Below are positions 23,502 through 32,768 of a stretch of DNA of 39,330 nucleotides, one piece after another. This stretch comes from Lachnospiraceae bacterium UBA3310 (GTDB lineage Bacteria > Bacillota > Clostridia > Lachnospirales > Lachnospiraceae): assembly GCA_002361355.1 (NCBI GenBank), contig DESQ01000015.1:1-39330 (forward strand). Direction: 5' to 3'. Within the stretch, counting starts at the first letter, position 1; every line of letters begins with the position of its first letter. Made by a program: the position numbers and the translations under genes. A model generated the notes under the pieces. The model saw nothing but the letters and a program-made list of their open reading frames with translations. It did not search any database and had not been told where the DNA came from.

Positions 23502-23594
23502 GTATGGTGCACTATTTTGGTGTGCTATGCTTTTTTGAAGTGTCATTTTCCGATTAAGCATGGATCAATCATAAAGAACGGGGTGAAAGTGTCA

Positions 23595-26500
23595 ATGGAA
23601 AAAAACAGGATCCGTAAGACTGCAGCCGGCAGAAATACGCGTATGACCTATGCACGACAGAAAGAGGTTCTGGAGATGCCAAACCTGATCGAAGTTCAGA
23701 AGAACTCCTATCAGTGGTTCCTGAAGGAAGGCTTGAAGGAAGTATTTGACGATATTTCTCCGATTTCAGATTACAGTGGGCATCTGAGTCTGGAATTTGT
23801 GGACTTTGAGCTTTGTGAAGACGATGTCAAGTATTCTATTGAGAAATGTAAGGAGAGAGACGCCACTTACGCAGCCCCTCTCAAGGTGAAGGTTCGCCTG
23901 ATCAATAAAGAGAAGGACGAGATTACCGAGCATGAGATCTTTATGGGCGATCTGCCTCTTATGACGCAGACGGGTACCTTTGTGATCAATGGTGCGGAGC
24001 GTGTCATTGTCAGTCAGCTTGTGCGTTCTCCTGGTATTTACTACGGGATCGGACATGACAAGATCGGTAAAAAACTTTTTTCCGCAACCGTGATTCCAAA
24101 CCGCGGCGCATGGTTAGAGTACGAAACGGACTCTAACGATGTTTTCTATGTGCGCGTTGACAGGACCAGAAAGGTGCCGATCACCGTGCTGATTCGTGCG
24201 CTTGGCGTGGGCACGAACGATGAAATCAGGGAACTTTTCGGCGATGAGCCAAAGATTGAGGCAAGTTTTGCGAAGGACGCTTCTGAGAACTATCAGGAGG
24301 GTCTGCTTGAGTTATATAAAAAAATCCGTCCGGGTGAGCCCTTAAGCGTAGAGAGTGCGGAAAGCCTGATTATGGCAATGTTTTTTGACCCCAGAAGATA
24401 TGATCTTGCAAAAGTCGGCAGATATAAATTCAACAAAAAACTGATGTTCCGTAACAGAATCAGACATCACATTCTTGCGGAGGATGTGGTGGATACCCAG
24501 ACCGGTGAGATTCTGGCAAAGGCCGGTGACAAGGTGACGGCTCAGATGGCAGATGCGATTCAGAATGCCGCAATTCCGGCCGTTTGGATTCAGACAGAGG
24601 AGAGAAATGTGAAAGTGCTCTCCAATATGATGGTGGATATTACCAATTTCGTTGACTGTAATCCCAGAGAGCTGGGTGTGACGGAACTGGTTTATTACCC
24701 GGTATTACAGCAGATTCTGGATGAGTACAGCGAGGATCCCGCACTGCTGGCAGAGGCGATTCACAAAAATGTTCACGAACTGATTCCGAAGCATGTGACA
24801 AAGGAAGATATTCTTGCTTCCATTAACTATAATATTCATCTGGAGTACGGTATTGGTAACGACGACGATATCGACCATTTGGGCAACAGACGTATCCGTG
24901 CAGTGGGCGAGCTTTTGCAGAACCAGTACCGCATCGGGCTCTCCCGTCTGGAGAGAGTGGTTCGTGAGAGAATGACGACTCACGATGCGGAGGAAATTTC
25001 GCCCCAGGTATTGATCAATATCAAACCGGTACAGGCGGCGGTGAAGGAGTTCTTCGGTTCTTCCCAGTTGTCCCAGTTCATGGATCAGAACAACCCGCTG
25101 GGCGAACTGACCCACAAGAGACGCCTCTCGGCCCTTGGCCCCGGCGGCCTTTCCAGAGATCGTGCCGGATTCGAGGTTCGTGATGTGCACTATACGCACT
25201 ATGGCAGAATGTGTCCTATTGAGACGCCTGAGGGGCCGAATATCGGTCTGATCAATTCCCTGGCTTCTTATGCGAGGATCAATGAATACGGATTTGTGGA
25301 GGCGCCTTATCGTAAGATTGATAAGAGCGATCCGCAGAACCCGCGCGTCACGGACGAGACAGTTTATATGACGGCGGACGAGGAAGATAATTATCATGTA
25401 GCGCAGGCTTCCGCGCCGCTTGACGAGAACGGCTACTTTAAGCGTAACAGCATTTCCGGCCGTTATAAGACAGAGACGCAGGAATATCCGAAGACGATGT
25501 TTGATTATATGGATGTGTCCCCTAAGATGGTATTTTCGGTGGCGACAGCGCTCATTCCGTTTTTACAGAATGATGATGCGAACCGTGCGCTGATGGGTTC
25601 TAACATGCAGAGACAGGCTGTGCCCCTTCTCTTTACGGAGGCGCCTGTGGTGGGAACCGGCATGGAGCCGAAAGCGGCTGTGGACTCCGGTGTCTGCGTG
25701 GTGGCGAGAAAGTCTGGTACGATTGATTATGTGTCGGCTGATCTGATTAAAATGACTTGCGACGACGGGGAGAAGGACGAGTATCGTCTGATGAAATTCT
25801 CCCGCAGTAACCAGTCGAACTGCTATAACCAGAAGCCCATTGTACAGAAGGGTATGCATGTGGAGGAGGGCGAGGTGATCGCTGACGGCCCTTCCACAGA
25901 CGGCGGTGAGCTGGCGCTCGGTAAGAATCCGCTGATCGGATTTATGACCTGGGAAGGATACAACTACGAGGATGCGGTTCTTTTAAGCGAGAGACTGGTG
26001 CAGGAGGATGTTTACACCTCCGTGCATATGGAAGAATATGAGGCGGAAGCGCGTGACACCAAGCTGGGGCCTGAGGAGATTACCAGAGATGTGCCCGGCG
26101 TGGGTGACGATGCGTTGAAAGACTTGGATGACAGAGGCATTATCCGTATCGGTGCGGAGGTGCGCGCCGGCGATATTCTGGTGGGTAAGGTAACGCCCAA
26201 GGGCGAGACGGAACTCACAGCCGAAGAGAGACTGCTTCGCGCGATCTTTGGCGAGAAGGCGAGAGAAGTGCGTGACACTTCCCTGAAAGTGCCTCACGGC
26301 GAATATGGTATTGTTGTGGACGCGAAGGTGTTCACCAGAGAGAACGGCGACGAGCTGTCTCCCGGCGTGAACCAGGCGGTACGCATTTACATTGCACAGA
26401 AGAGAAAGATTTCCGTTGGTGATAAGATGGCAGGCCGTCACGGTAACAAGGGTGTGGTTTCCCGCGTGCTGCCGGTGGAGGATATGCCTTATCTGCCCAA

Positions 26501-27449
26501 TGGCCGTCCTCTTGATATTGTATTGAATCCTCTGGGCGTGCCTTCCCGTATGAATATCGGGCAGGTGCTGGAGATCCATCTTTCGCTGGCGGCGAAGGCG
26601 CTTGGCTTTAATGTGGCTACGCCTGTGTTCGACGGTGCAAAAGAGGATGATATTATGGACACGCTGGATCTGGCGAACGACTATGTCAATCTGGAGTGGG
26701 AAGAATTTGAAAAGAAGCATAAGGATGAGCTTTTACCTGAGGTTATGGAGTATCTGTCCGAGAACAGGGAACACAGGAAACTTTGGAAGGGCGTACCGAT
26801 CTCCAGAGACGGTAAGGTGAGACTGCGGGATGGCAGAACGGGAGAGTATTTCGATTCGCCGGTTACCATTGGCCATATGCATTACCTGAAACTGCATCAT
26901 CTGGTGGATGATAAGATCCATGCGCGTTCCACTGGCCCTTACTCTCTGGTAACGCAGCAGCCTCTGGGCGGTAAAGCGCAGTTCGGCGGACAGCGTTTCG
27001 GTGAGATGGAGGTTTGGGCGCTGGAGGCATACGGTGCGGCTTACACGCTGCAGGAGATTCTGACAGTGAAGTCCGACGATGTGGTGGGACGTGTGAAGAC
27101 CTACGAAGCCATCATCAAGGGCGACAATATTCCGGAGCCCGGTGTGCCGGAATCCTTCAAGGTGCTTTTGAAAGAGCTGCAGTCTCTGGGACTGGATGTC
27201 AGGGTGCTTCGTGACGACCAGACAGAGGTGGAGATCATGGAAACCATTGATTACGGTGAGAACGATTACCGGTATGAGATCGAGGGCGATTCCCGTGGCT
27301 ATGATTATGAGCGGGAGTCCTTCGGTTCCATGGGCTATCAGCGTCAGGAGTTTGACGAGGACAGCGGTGAGCTTGTGAGCAGCGATGAGGAAGAGGCAGA
27401 GGATCTGGCTGAACCGGACGAGGCATTTGAGGAAGCATTTGACGAATAA
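23595..27449 (+). CDS. rpoB: RNA polymerase beta subunit
   Basis: A 1284-residue protein of usual Firmicute length. It begins MEKNRIRKTAAGRNTRMTYA, with the conserved RQKEVLEMPNLIEVQKNSYQ after. The rifampicin-binding region reads SQLSQFMDQNNPLGELTHKR with the susceptible-type Asp, His and following RLSALGPGGL Ser. MKFSRSNQSNCYNQKP, GYNYEDAVLLSERLV, GDKMAGRHGNKGVVS and GGKAQFGGQRFGEMEVWALE are the catalytic-core motifs. The C-terminal tail is acidic (EEEAEDLAEPDEAFEEAFDE). The start at 23595 is chosen by the family N-terminus, with GGGGTGA upstream; an in-frame extension to 23517 lacks support. It is co-transcribed with rpoC, 18 bp downstream. Confidence 0.99.
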   Translation: MEKNRIRKTAAGRNTRMTYARQKEVLEMPNLIEVQKNSYQWFLKEGLKEVFDDISPISDYSGHLSLEFVDFELCEDDVKYSIEKCKERDATYAAPLKVKVRLINKEKDEITEHEIFMGDLPLMTQTGTFVINGAERVIVSQLVRSPGIYYGIGHDKIGKKLFSATVIPNRGAWLEYETDSNDVFYVRVDRTRKVPITVLIRALGVGTNDEIRELFGDEPKIEASFAKDASENYQEGLLELYKKIRPGEPLSVESAESLIMAMFFDPRRYDLAKVGRYKFNKKLMFRNRIRHHILAEDVVDTQTGEILAKAGDKVTAQMADAIQNAAIPAVWIQTEERNVKVLSNMMVDITNFVDCNPRELGVTELVYYPVLQQILDEYSEDPALLAEAIHKNVHELIPKHVTKEDILASINYNIHLEYGIGNDDDIDHLGNRRIRAVGELLQNQYRIGLSRLERVVRERMTTHDAEEISPQVLINIKPVQAAVKEFFGSSQLSQFMDQNNPLGELTHKRRLSALGPGGLSRDRAGFEVRDVHYTHYGRMCPIETPEGPNIGLINSLASYARINEYGFVEAPYRKIDKSDPQNPRVTDETVYMTADEEDNYHVAQASAPLDENGYFKRNSISGRYKTETQEYPKTMFDYMDVSPKMVFSVATALIPFLQNDDANRALMGSNMQRQAVPLLFTEAPVVGTGMEPKAAVDSGVCVVARKSGTIDYVSADLIKMTCDDGEKDEYRLMKFSRSNQSNCYNQKPIVQKGMHVEEGEVIADGPSTDGGELALGKNPLIGFMTWEGYNYEDAVLLSERLVQEDVYTSVHMEEYEAEARDTKLGPEEITRDVPGVGDDALKDLDDRGIIRIGAEVRAGDILVGKVTPKGETELTAEERLLRAIFGEKAREVRDTSLKVPHGEYGIVVDAKVFTRENGDELSPGVNQAVRIYIAQKRKISVGDKMAGRHGNKGVVSRVLPVEDMPYLPNGRPLDIVLNPLGVPSRMNIGQVLEIHLSLAAKALGFNVATPVFDGAKEDDIMDTLDLANDYVNLEWEEFEKKHKDELLPEVMEYLSENREHRKLWKGVPISRDGKVRLRDGRTGEYFDSPVTIGHMHYLKLHHLVDDKIHARSTGPYSLVTQQPLGGKAQFGGQRFGEMEVWALEAYGAAYTLQEILTVKSDDVVGRVKTYEAIIKGDNIPEPGVPESFKVLLKELQSLGLDVRVLRDDQTEVEIMETIDYGENDYRYEIEGDSRGYDYERESFGSMGYQRQEFDEDSGELVSSDEEEAEDLAEPDEAFEEAFDE

Positions 27450-27467
27450 AATGGAGGGCAATGCAGG

Positions 27468-30400
27468 ATGTCAGATATGAAACAGGAAGCGTATCAACCC
27501 ATGACATTTGACGCGATCAAGATCGGATTGGCGTCACCTGAGAAGATCAGAGAGTGGTCGAGAGGTGAGGTTACCAAGCCTGAGACGATCAACTATAGAA
27601 CCCTGAAACCGGAGAAAGACGGCTTATTCTGCGAGCGGATTTTTGGGCCCAGCAAAGACTGGGAGTGTCACTGTGGTAAGTATAAGAAGATCAGATATAA
27701 GGGTGTTGTCTGCGATAGGTGCGGCGTCGAGGTGACCAAGTCCAGTGTCCGCAGAGAGCGTATGGGCCGCATTGAACTGGCGGCGCCGGTATCCCATATC
27801 TGGTATTTTAAGGGTATTCCCAGCCGTATGGGACTGATTCTCGATCTCTCCCCGAGGGTGCTTGAAAAGGTGCTTTACTTTGCATCTTATATTGTGTTGG
27901 ACGGCGGCGAGACGGATCTTGAGTACAAGCAGGTGCTCTCCGAGAAGGAGTATCAGGATGCCAGGGAGACCTGGGGCAATAAATTCCGGGTAGGCATGGG
28001 AGCAGAGGCAATCAAAGAGCTGCTGCAGGCGATTGACCTGGAGCAGGAGGCGGCGGAATTGAAGGAAGGACTGCGAGAGTCCACCGGACAAAAGCGCGCC
28101 CGCATCATCAAGAGACTGGAAGTTGTGGAGGCTTTCAGGGAGTCGGGAAACCAGCCTGAGTGGATGGTTATGGATGTGATTCCTGTGATCCCGCCGGATC
28201 TTCGCCCGATGGTACAGTTGGATGGCGGCCGTTTCGCGACCTCCGACCTGAACGATTTATACAGAAGAATCATCAACAGAAACAATCGTCTGAAAAGACT
28301 TCTGGAGCTGGGCGCTCCCGATATCATTGTCCGCAATGAGAAGCGTATGCTGCAGGAGGCAGTGGACGCTCTGATTGATAACGGCAGAAGAGGCAGACCG
28401 GTGACAGGCCCTGGCAACAGAGCTTTGAAGTCTCTTTCCGATATGCTTAAGGGTAAGTCAGGACGTTTCCGTCAGAATCTTTTGGGTAAGCGTGTGGACT
28501 ATTCCGGCCGATCCGTTATCGTGGTAGGCCCTGAATTGAAAATTTATCAGTGCGGCCTGCCGAAGGAGATGGCGATCGAGCTGTTTAAGCCCTTCGTGAT
28601 GAAGGAGCTGGTATTCCGCGGTATTTCGCAGAATATTAAGGCGGCGAAGAAACTGGTGGAGAGACTGGATACGCAGGTTTGGGATGTGCTGGAGGAGGTT
28701 ATCAAGGAGCATCCTGTGATGTTAAACCGTGCGCCTACCCTTCACAGACTGGGTATTCAGGCATTTGAGCCCATCCTGGTTGAGGGTAAGGCAATCAAGC
28801 TTCATCCTCTCGTATGTACGGCATTCAACGCCGATTTCGACGGTGACCAGATGGCAGTGCACCTTCCTCTTTCCGTGGAGGCGCAGGCGGAGTGCAGATT
28901 CCTTCTGCTTTCCCCGAACAATTTGTTGAAGCCTTCGGACGGCGGCCCGGTGGCGGTTCCGTCTCAGGATATGGTGCTCGGTATCTACTATCTGACCCAG
29001 GAGAGACCCGGTGCGGTAGGAGAGGGCAAGTTCTTCAAGAGTGTGAACGAGGCGATTCTTGCCTATGAGAATAAAGTATGTACGCTGCATTCCAGAATTA
29101 CGGTCAGAGTGAGCAAGAAAAATGCTTCCGAAGAAGTGGTAACCGGCAATGTGGAGTCCACGCTGGGAAGATTCCTCTTTAATGAGATTCTGCCGCAGGA
29201 TCTGGGATATGTGGACAGAAGCGATCCCGAGAATTTCCTGAAACTGGAAGTGGATTTCCACGTGGGTAAGAAGCAGCTTAAACAGATCCTTGAGAAGGTT
29301 ATCAATATCCACGGCGCTGTGCGGACAGCGGAAGTGCTCGACCTGATCAAGGCAACCGGTTACAAGTATTCCACGCAGGCAGCAATGACCGTTTCGATTT
29401 CCGATATGACGGTGCCGGCGAAGAAGGAGGAAATGCTTGAAGCGGCACAGGCGACGGTAGATAAAATCTCCATGAACTTCCGAAGAGGACTGATCACGGA
29501 GGAGGAGAGATACCGTGCGGTGGTAGAGACCTGGAATGATACGGATAAGGAGCTCACGGAAGTGCTGCTCTCCGGTCTCGATAAATACAATAACATTTAT
29601 ATGATGGCGGATTCCGGCGCCCGTGGTTCCAACCAGCAGATCAAACAGTTGGCGGGTATGCGTGGTCTGATGGCAGATACCACAGGCCGCACCATCGAGC
29701 TGCCGATCAAGTCCAACTTCCGTGAAGGTCTGGACGTACTGGAGTATTTCATGTCGGCGCACGGCGCCCGCAAGGGTCTGTCTGATACCGCGCTGCGTAC
29801 GGCAGACTCCGGTTATCTGACCAGACGTATGGTCGATGTGTCCCAGGAGCTTATCATCCGTGAGACAGACTGCTGTGAAGGGAGAGACGAGATATCCGGT
29901 ATGGTGGTCAAGGCGTTTATGGACGGCAAGGAGACCATCGAGGGATTGAAGGACAGAATTACAGGACGTTTCTCCTGCGAAGATATCAGGGATAAGAACG
30001 GCAAGATGATCGTGAAGAGAAACCACATGATCACGCCTGCCCGCGCTGAAAAGATACTGACCGTCGGCGTGAACGAGAAGGGTGAGCCGGTGGAGGAAGT
30101 CAAGATCCGCACGATCTTAACCTGCCGTTCCCATGTGGGTATCTGCGCGAAGTGCTACGGCGCCAATATGGCGACCGGCGAGGCGGTTCAGGTTGGTGAG
30201 GCTGTTGGCATCATCGCGGCGCAGTCCATTGGTGAACCTGGTACACAGCTTACCATGCGTACCTTCCATACCGGCGGTGTGGCAGGCGACGATATTACAC
30301 AGGGTCTTCCCCGTGTAGAGGAGCTTTTTGAGGCGCGTAAGCCGAAGGGTCTTGCTATTATTGCAGAGTTCGGCGGTGTTGCGACCATTAAGGATACCAA

Positions 30401-31226
30401 GAAGAAGAGAGAGATTATTATCACCAACAACGAGACGGGCGAGTCCAAGACTTATCTGATTCCGTATGGTTCCAGAATCAAGGTGTTGGATGGCGCGACA
30501 CTGGAGGCCGGCGATGAGCTGACTGAGGGTAGTGTAAATCCGCATGACCTGTTGAAGATTAAGGGCATTCGTGCCGTGCAGGATTACATGCTCCGCGAGG
30601 TACAGAGAGTGTACCGCCTCCAGGGTGTGGATATCTCCGATAAGCATATCGAGGTGATTGTGCGCCAGATGCTTAAGAAGGTGCGGATCGAGAACAGCGG
30701 CGATACCGAATTTTTGCCAGGTACGTTGGTAGATGTTCTGGATTATGAGGATATGAACGAGGAGCTGGTAAAAGAGGGCAAGGAACCTGCGGAAGGTAAG
30801 CAGATCCTGCTTGGCATCACCAAAGCGGCGCTGGCAACCGATTCCTTCCTGTCAGCGGCATCCTTCCAGGAAACCACCAAGGTTCTGACAGAGGCGGCAA
30901 TCAAGGGTAAGGTAGATTCCCTGATCGGTTTGAAGGAGAATGTGATTATCGGTAAGCTGATCCCTGCCGGTACAGGTATGAGACGCTACCGTGATACCAG
31001 ATTGAGCACGGATGAAAATCTGTTAAGCCGTCTGCGCATGGAGGATGAGTTCGAGTTTGACGATGGTTCTCTTGAAGAGGAAGAGGATTTTGAGCTTCCG
31101 GAGGATATGGAGGAAATCGACGACATCGACGATGCGGAGGGTGATACCGATGATCTGGATGGTGTCGACGAGTTGGATGAACTTGTTGATGCTGAGACCG
31201 GGCTTGAACCGGAGGTAGTGGAGTAA
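27468..31226 (+). CDS. rpoC: RNA polymerase beta' subunit
   Basis: A 1252-residue protein. The N-terminal zinc site (CHCGKYKKIRYKGVVCDRCG) and the active-site Mg motif NADFDGDQMAVHLPLS are visible. The bridge helix/trigger loop region includes EYFMSAHGARKGLSDTALRT, and the second zinc cluster includes CRSHVGICAKCYG. The tail is very acidic (about the last 55 residues, Glu/Asp-rich). The start has GGAGGGCAATGCAGG before the ATG. It ends 10 bp before a partial copy of the interspersed element, and the transcript should stop at the terminator overlapping the rpsL promoter. Confidence 0.99.
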   Translation: MSDMKQEAYQPMTFDAIKIGLASPEKIREWSRGEVTKPETINYRTLKPEKDGLFCERIFGPSKDWECHCGKYKKIRYKGVVCDRCGVEVTKSSVRRERMGRIELAAPVSHIWYFKGIPSRMGLILDLSPRVLEKVLYFASYIVLDGGETDLEYKQVLSEKEYQDARETWGNKFRVGMGAEAIKELLQAIDLEQEAAELKEGLRESTGQKRARIIKRLEVVEAFRESGNQPEWMVMDVIPVIPPDLRPMVQLDGGRFATSDLNDLYRRIINRNNRLKRLLELGAPDIIVRNEKRMLQEAVDALIDNGRRGRPVTGPGNRALKSLSDMLKGKSGRFRQNLLGKRVDYSGRSVIVVGPELKIYQCGLPKEMAIELFKPFVMKELVFRGISQNIKAAKKLVERLDTQVWDVLEEVIKEHPVMLNRAPTLHRLGIQAFEPILVEGKAIKLHPLVCTAFNADFDGDQMAVHLPLSVEAQAECRFLLLSPNNLLKPSDGGPVAVPSQDMVLGIYYLTQERPGAVGEGKFFKSVNEAILAYENKVCTLHSRITVRVSKKNASEEVVTGNVESTLGRFLFNEILPQDLGYVDRSDPENFLKLEVDFHVGKKQLKQILEKVINIHGAVRTAEVLDLIKATGYKYSTQAAMTVSISDMTVPAKKEEMLEAAQATVDKISMNFRRGLITEEERYRAVVETWNDTDKELTEVLLSGLDKYNNIYMMADSGARGSNQQIKQLAGMRGLMADTTGRTIELPIKSNFREGLDVLEYFMSAHGARKGLSDTALRTADSGYLTRRMVDVSQELIIRETDCCEGRDEISGMVVKAFMDGKETIEGLKDRITGRFSCEDIRDKNGKMIVKRNHMITPARAEKILTVGVNEKGEPVEEVKIRTILTCRSHVGICAKCYGANMATGEAVQVGEAVGIIAAQSIGEPGTQLTMRTFHTGGVAGDDITQGLPRVEELFEARKPKGLAIIAEFGGVATIKDTKKKREIIITNNETGESKTYLIPYGSRIKVLDGATLEAGDELTEGSVNPHDLLKIKGIRAVQDYMLREVQRVYRLQGVDISDKHIEVIVRQMLKKVRIENSGDTEFLPGTLVDVLDYEDMNEELVKEGKEPAEGKQILLGITKAALATDSFLSAASFQETTKVLTEAAIKGKVDSLIGLKENVIIGKLIPAGTGMRRYRDTRLSTDENLLSRLRMEDEFEFDDGSLEEEEDFELPEDMEEIDDIDDAEGDTDDLDGVDELDELVDAETGLEPEVVE

Positions 31227-31235
31227 AAGCTGAGT

Positions 31236-31258
31236 CAGTTCAGCACGCGCCATTCGCA
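31236..31258 (+). repeat. Duplicated left end of the interspersed element
   Basis: A 23-bp exact copy of the left end of the element at 31267, lying 31 bp upstream of it. It starts with CAGTTCAGC and ends CATTCGCA. This is a tandem duplication of the end, not a complete element. Confidence 0.8.
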
Positions 31259-31266
31259 GATTGTGA

Positions 31267-31422
31267 CAGTTCAGCACGCGCCATTCGCAAAATCGCGCTT
31301 GCAGCGCTTATTGTTGCTTCGCAACTGCTTTTGCTCATAAGATGGCGCTCCCTCAGACCATCATTTGCTGTTCAAATTTGTGCAAGCACAATTTGTCCCG
31401 CAAATTTGGTCTGGCTGAACTG
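31267..31422 (+). repeat. Interspersed structured element, copy B (9-bp terminal inverted repeats)
   Basis: CAGTTCAGC (31267-31275) to GCTGAACTG (31414-31422), 156 bp, aligning along its length with the reverse complement of copy A. It keeps the GTTGC TTC GCAAC hairpin (31313-31325) and a TTGTGC AA GCACAA hairpin (about 31377-31393). In copy A the latter reads TTCGTGC/GCACGA, a C-G to U-A paired change. It has no convincing ORF. It fills most of the 331-bp rpoC-rpsL gap. Confidence 0.85.
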
Positions 31423-31438
31423 ATGAATTAAAAAGTAG

Positions 31439-31467
31439 TTGACAACGCATTCATGGGCAAGTATACT
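31439..31467 (+). promoter_or_regulatory. Promoter of the rpsL-rpsG-fusA operon, nested in a terminator
   Basis: TTGACA (31439-31444), 17-bp spacer, TATACT (31462-31467); start expected about 31474. The spacer carries the left arm of the terminator stem at 31445-31455, so RNA started here lacks that arm. Confidence 0.85.
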
Positions 31468-31498
31468 ATTTTAGTGTGCACATGAATGCGTTTTTTTT
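31445..31498 (+). terminator. Intrinsic terminator for rpoBC read-through, enclosing the rpsL promoter
   Basis: ACGCATTCATG (31445-31455) pairs with CATGAATGCGT (31481-31491), followed by an unbroken T-run (31491-31498). The 25-nt interior can itself pair (GTATACTA 31461-31468 with TAGTGTGC 31472-31479, two G-U). RNA from rpoC can form the full stem, RNA from the nested promoter cannot. Confidence 0.85.
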
Positions 31499-31557
31499 GT
31501 GCGCGCATAAAAAGTTTCTACTATATAATAATGTTTTACCAACAGGAGGTGAAAAGA

Positions 31558-31977
31558 ATGCCAACATTTAACCAGTTAGTCAGAAAGGGACGCCAGACAT
31601 CCGTCAAGAAGTCTACGGCGCCGGCTTTGTTAAAGGGTTATAACTCCCTTCACAAGGCGGCTACCGACACTGCTTCACCGCAGAAGAGAGGTGTCTGCAC
31701 CGCTGTTAAGACAGCAACCCCTAAGAAGCCTAACTCAGCGCTCAGAAAGATTGCCAGAGTACGTCTTTCTAACGGAATCGAGGTGACAAGCTATATTCCC
31801 GGCGAGGGTCATAACCTGCAGGAGCATAGCGTTGTTCTGATCCGTGGCGGAAGAGTCAAAGACTTGCCTGGTACCAGATACCATATTATCAGAGGTACAC
31901 TGGATACTGCGGGAGTCGCTAACAGAAAACAGGCTCGTTCCAAGTACGGCGCTAAGAGACCTAAAGCTTCAAAATAG
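31558..31977 (+). CDS. rpsL: 30S ribosomal protein S12
   Basis: A 139-residue protein, long Gram-positive form, beginning MPTFNQLVRKGRQTSVKKST. It has TPKKPNSALRK and PGEGHNLQEHSVVLIRGGRV, with both lysines linked to streptomycin sensitivity present (in TPKKPNS and GGRVKDLPG). It sits at the decoding centre. AGGAGGTGAAAAGA precedes the ATG. First gene of the str operon; rpsG follows after a structured 260-bp gap. Confidence 0.98.
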   Translation: MPTFNQLVRKGRQTSVKKSTAPALLKGYNSLHKAATDTASPQKRGVCTAVKTATPKKPNSALRKIARVRLSNGIEVTSYIPGEGHNLQEHSVVLIRGGRVKDLPGTRYHIIRGTLDTAGVANRKQARSKYGAKRPKASK

Positions 31978-32081
31978 GTCTGGGTGTATCAGTACCACAA
32001 ACAGAACTAATTTAGTGTTGGGATTCTTATTTTTATAGAAGAAATACCGCACGGACACATTGAATTAGAGGACACATGTGA

Positions 32082-32216
32082 GTACCTGAGATTTATTCCC
32101 GCGAGCAATGATTTGATTGAGCGTTGCTCAATCTGCGGATGCGAAGCATCCATTTGACGAATGCCGCGAGGGTGAAATAACCGCAGCTTGCTGCGAGGTA
32201 TTTCACTTATTATTTA
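32082..32216 (+). other. Structured intergenic region between rpsL and rpsG
   Basis: A series of perfect small hairpins: GATTGAGC GTT GCTCAATC (32115-32133), GGATGC GAA GCATCC (32137-32151) and CGCAGC TT GCTGCG (32182-32195). They are framed by imperfect inverted ends (TTTATTCCCGCGAGC near 32091 and GCCGCGAGGGTGAAATAA near 32163). It looks like another small folded element, unrelated in sequence to copies A and B. The 31978-32081 stretch shows nothing recognisable. Confidence 0.5.
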
Positions 32217-32237
32217 ATGAATAAGGAGGGAAGAATC

Positions 32238-32708
32238 GTGCCACGTAAAGGACATATTCCGAAGAGAGATGTATTAGCAGATCCTTTATACAACAATAAG
32301 GTTGTTACGAAGCTTATCAACAACATCATGCTGGATGGTAAGAAGGGCGTAGCACAGAAGATTGTATACGGAGCGTTTGCAAAGGTGGAGGAGAAGGCCG
32401 GAAAACCGGCGCTCGATGTCTTCGAGGAGGCTATGAACAACATTATGCCGCTTCTGGAGGTAAAGGCGAGACGTATCGGCGGTGCAACTTATCAGGTGCC
32501 GATCGAGGTTCGTCCGGACAGACGCCAGGCTCTTGCACTTCGCTGGCTTGTAATGTTTTCTCGTAAGAGAGGCGAAAAGACCATGGAGCAGAGACTTGCA
32601 AACGAGATCTTAGACGCAGCGAACAACACGGGCGCAGCGGTTAAGAGGAAAGAAGATATGCACAAGATGGCAGAGGCAAACAAGGCTTTTGCGCACTATC
32701 GTTTCTAA
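32238..32708 (+). CDS. rpsG: 30S ribosomal protein S7
   Basis: A 156-residue protein, exactly the normal length when read from GTG at 32238, giving MPRKGHIPKRDVLADPLYNN. AAGGAGGG lies 7-8 bp upstream; the in-frame ATG at 32217 precedes this site and would add seven non-conserved residues. GGATYQVPIEVRPDRRQALA and the C-terminal MHKMAEANKAFAHYRF are S7 signatures. S7 starts assembly of the 30S head. Confidence 0.98.
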   Translation: MPRKGHIPKRDVLADPLYNNKVVTKLINNIMLDGKKGVAQKIVYGAFAKVEEKAGKPALDVFEEAMNNIMPLLEVKARRIGGATYQVPIEVRPDRRQALALRWLVMFSRKRGEKTMEQRLANEILDAANNTGAAVKRKEDMHKMAEANKAFAHYRF

Positions 32709-32768
32709 AAACGAGAAGATATTCTAAGGCGTCTGAAAACGCCGCCTAAGAACATCTAAGTCTCGTTT
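32709..32768 (+). other. Long hairpin between rpsG and fusA
   Basis: AAACGAGA (32709-32716) pairs with TCTCGTTT (32761-32768), with inner AGAT/ATCT and GGCG/CGCC-type stems. It starts immediately after the rpsG stop. There is no T-tract, so a processing or stability role is more likely than full termination. It could set the fusA:rpsG ratio. Confidence 0.55.

Noticed and set aside
25020..25150. Possible rifampicin-resistance change in rpoB.
   Set aside because: The region reads with the usual susceptible-type residues (QFMDQNN, LTHKRRLSALGPGG).
28722..30026. A 434-codon open frame on the minus strand within rpoC, and similar long antisense frames in rpoB (e.g. 24705-25397, 25983-26720).
   Set aside because: They are mirror images of strongly biased codons in rpoB/rpoC, have no ribosome binding site or recognisable domains, and overlap essential genes completely.
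31227..31557. Expected L7Ae-family gene between rpoC and rpsL, as in Bacillus.
   Set aside because: The gap holds only the interspersed element, terminator and promoter; no suitable frame exists.
31558..31977. Possible streptomycin-resistance change in rpsL.
   Set aside because: Both relevant lysines (in TPKKPNS and RVKDLPG) are present.
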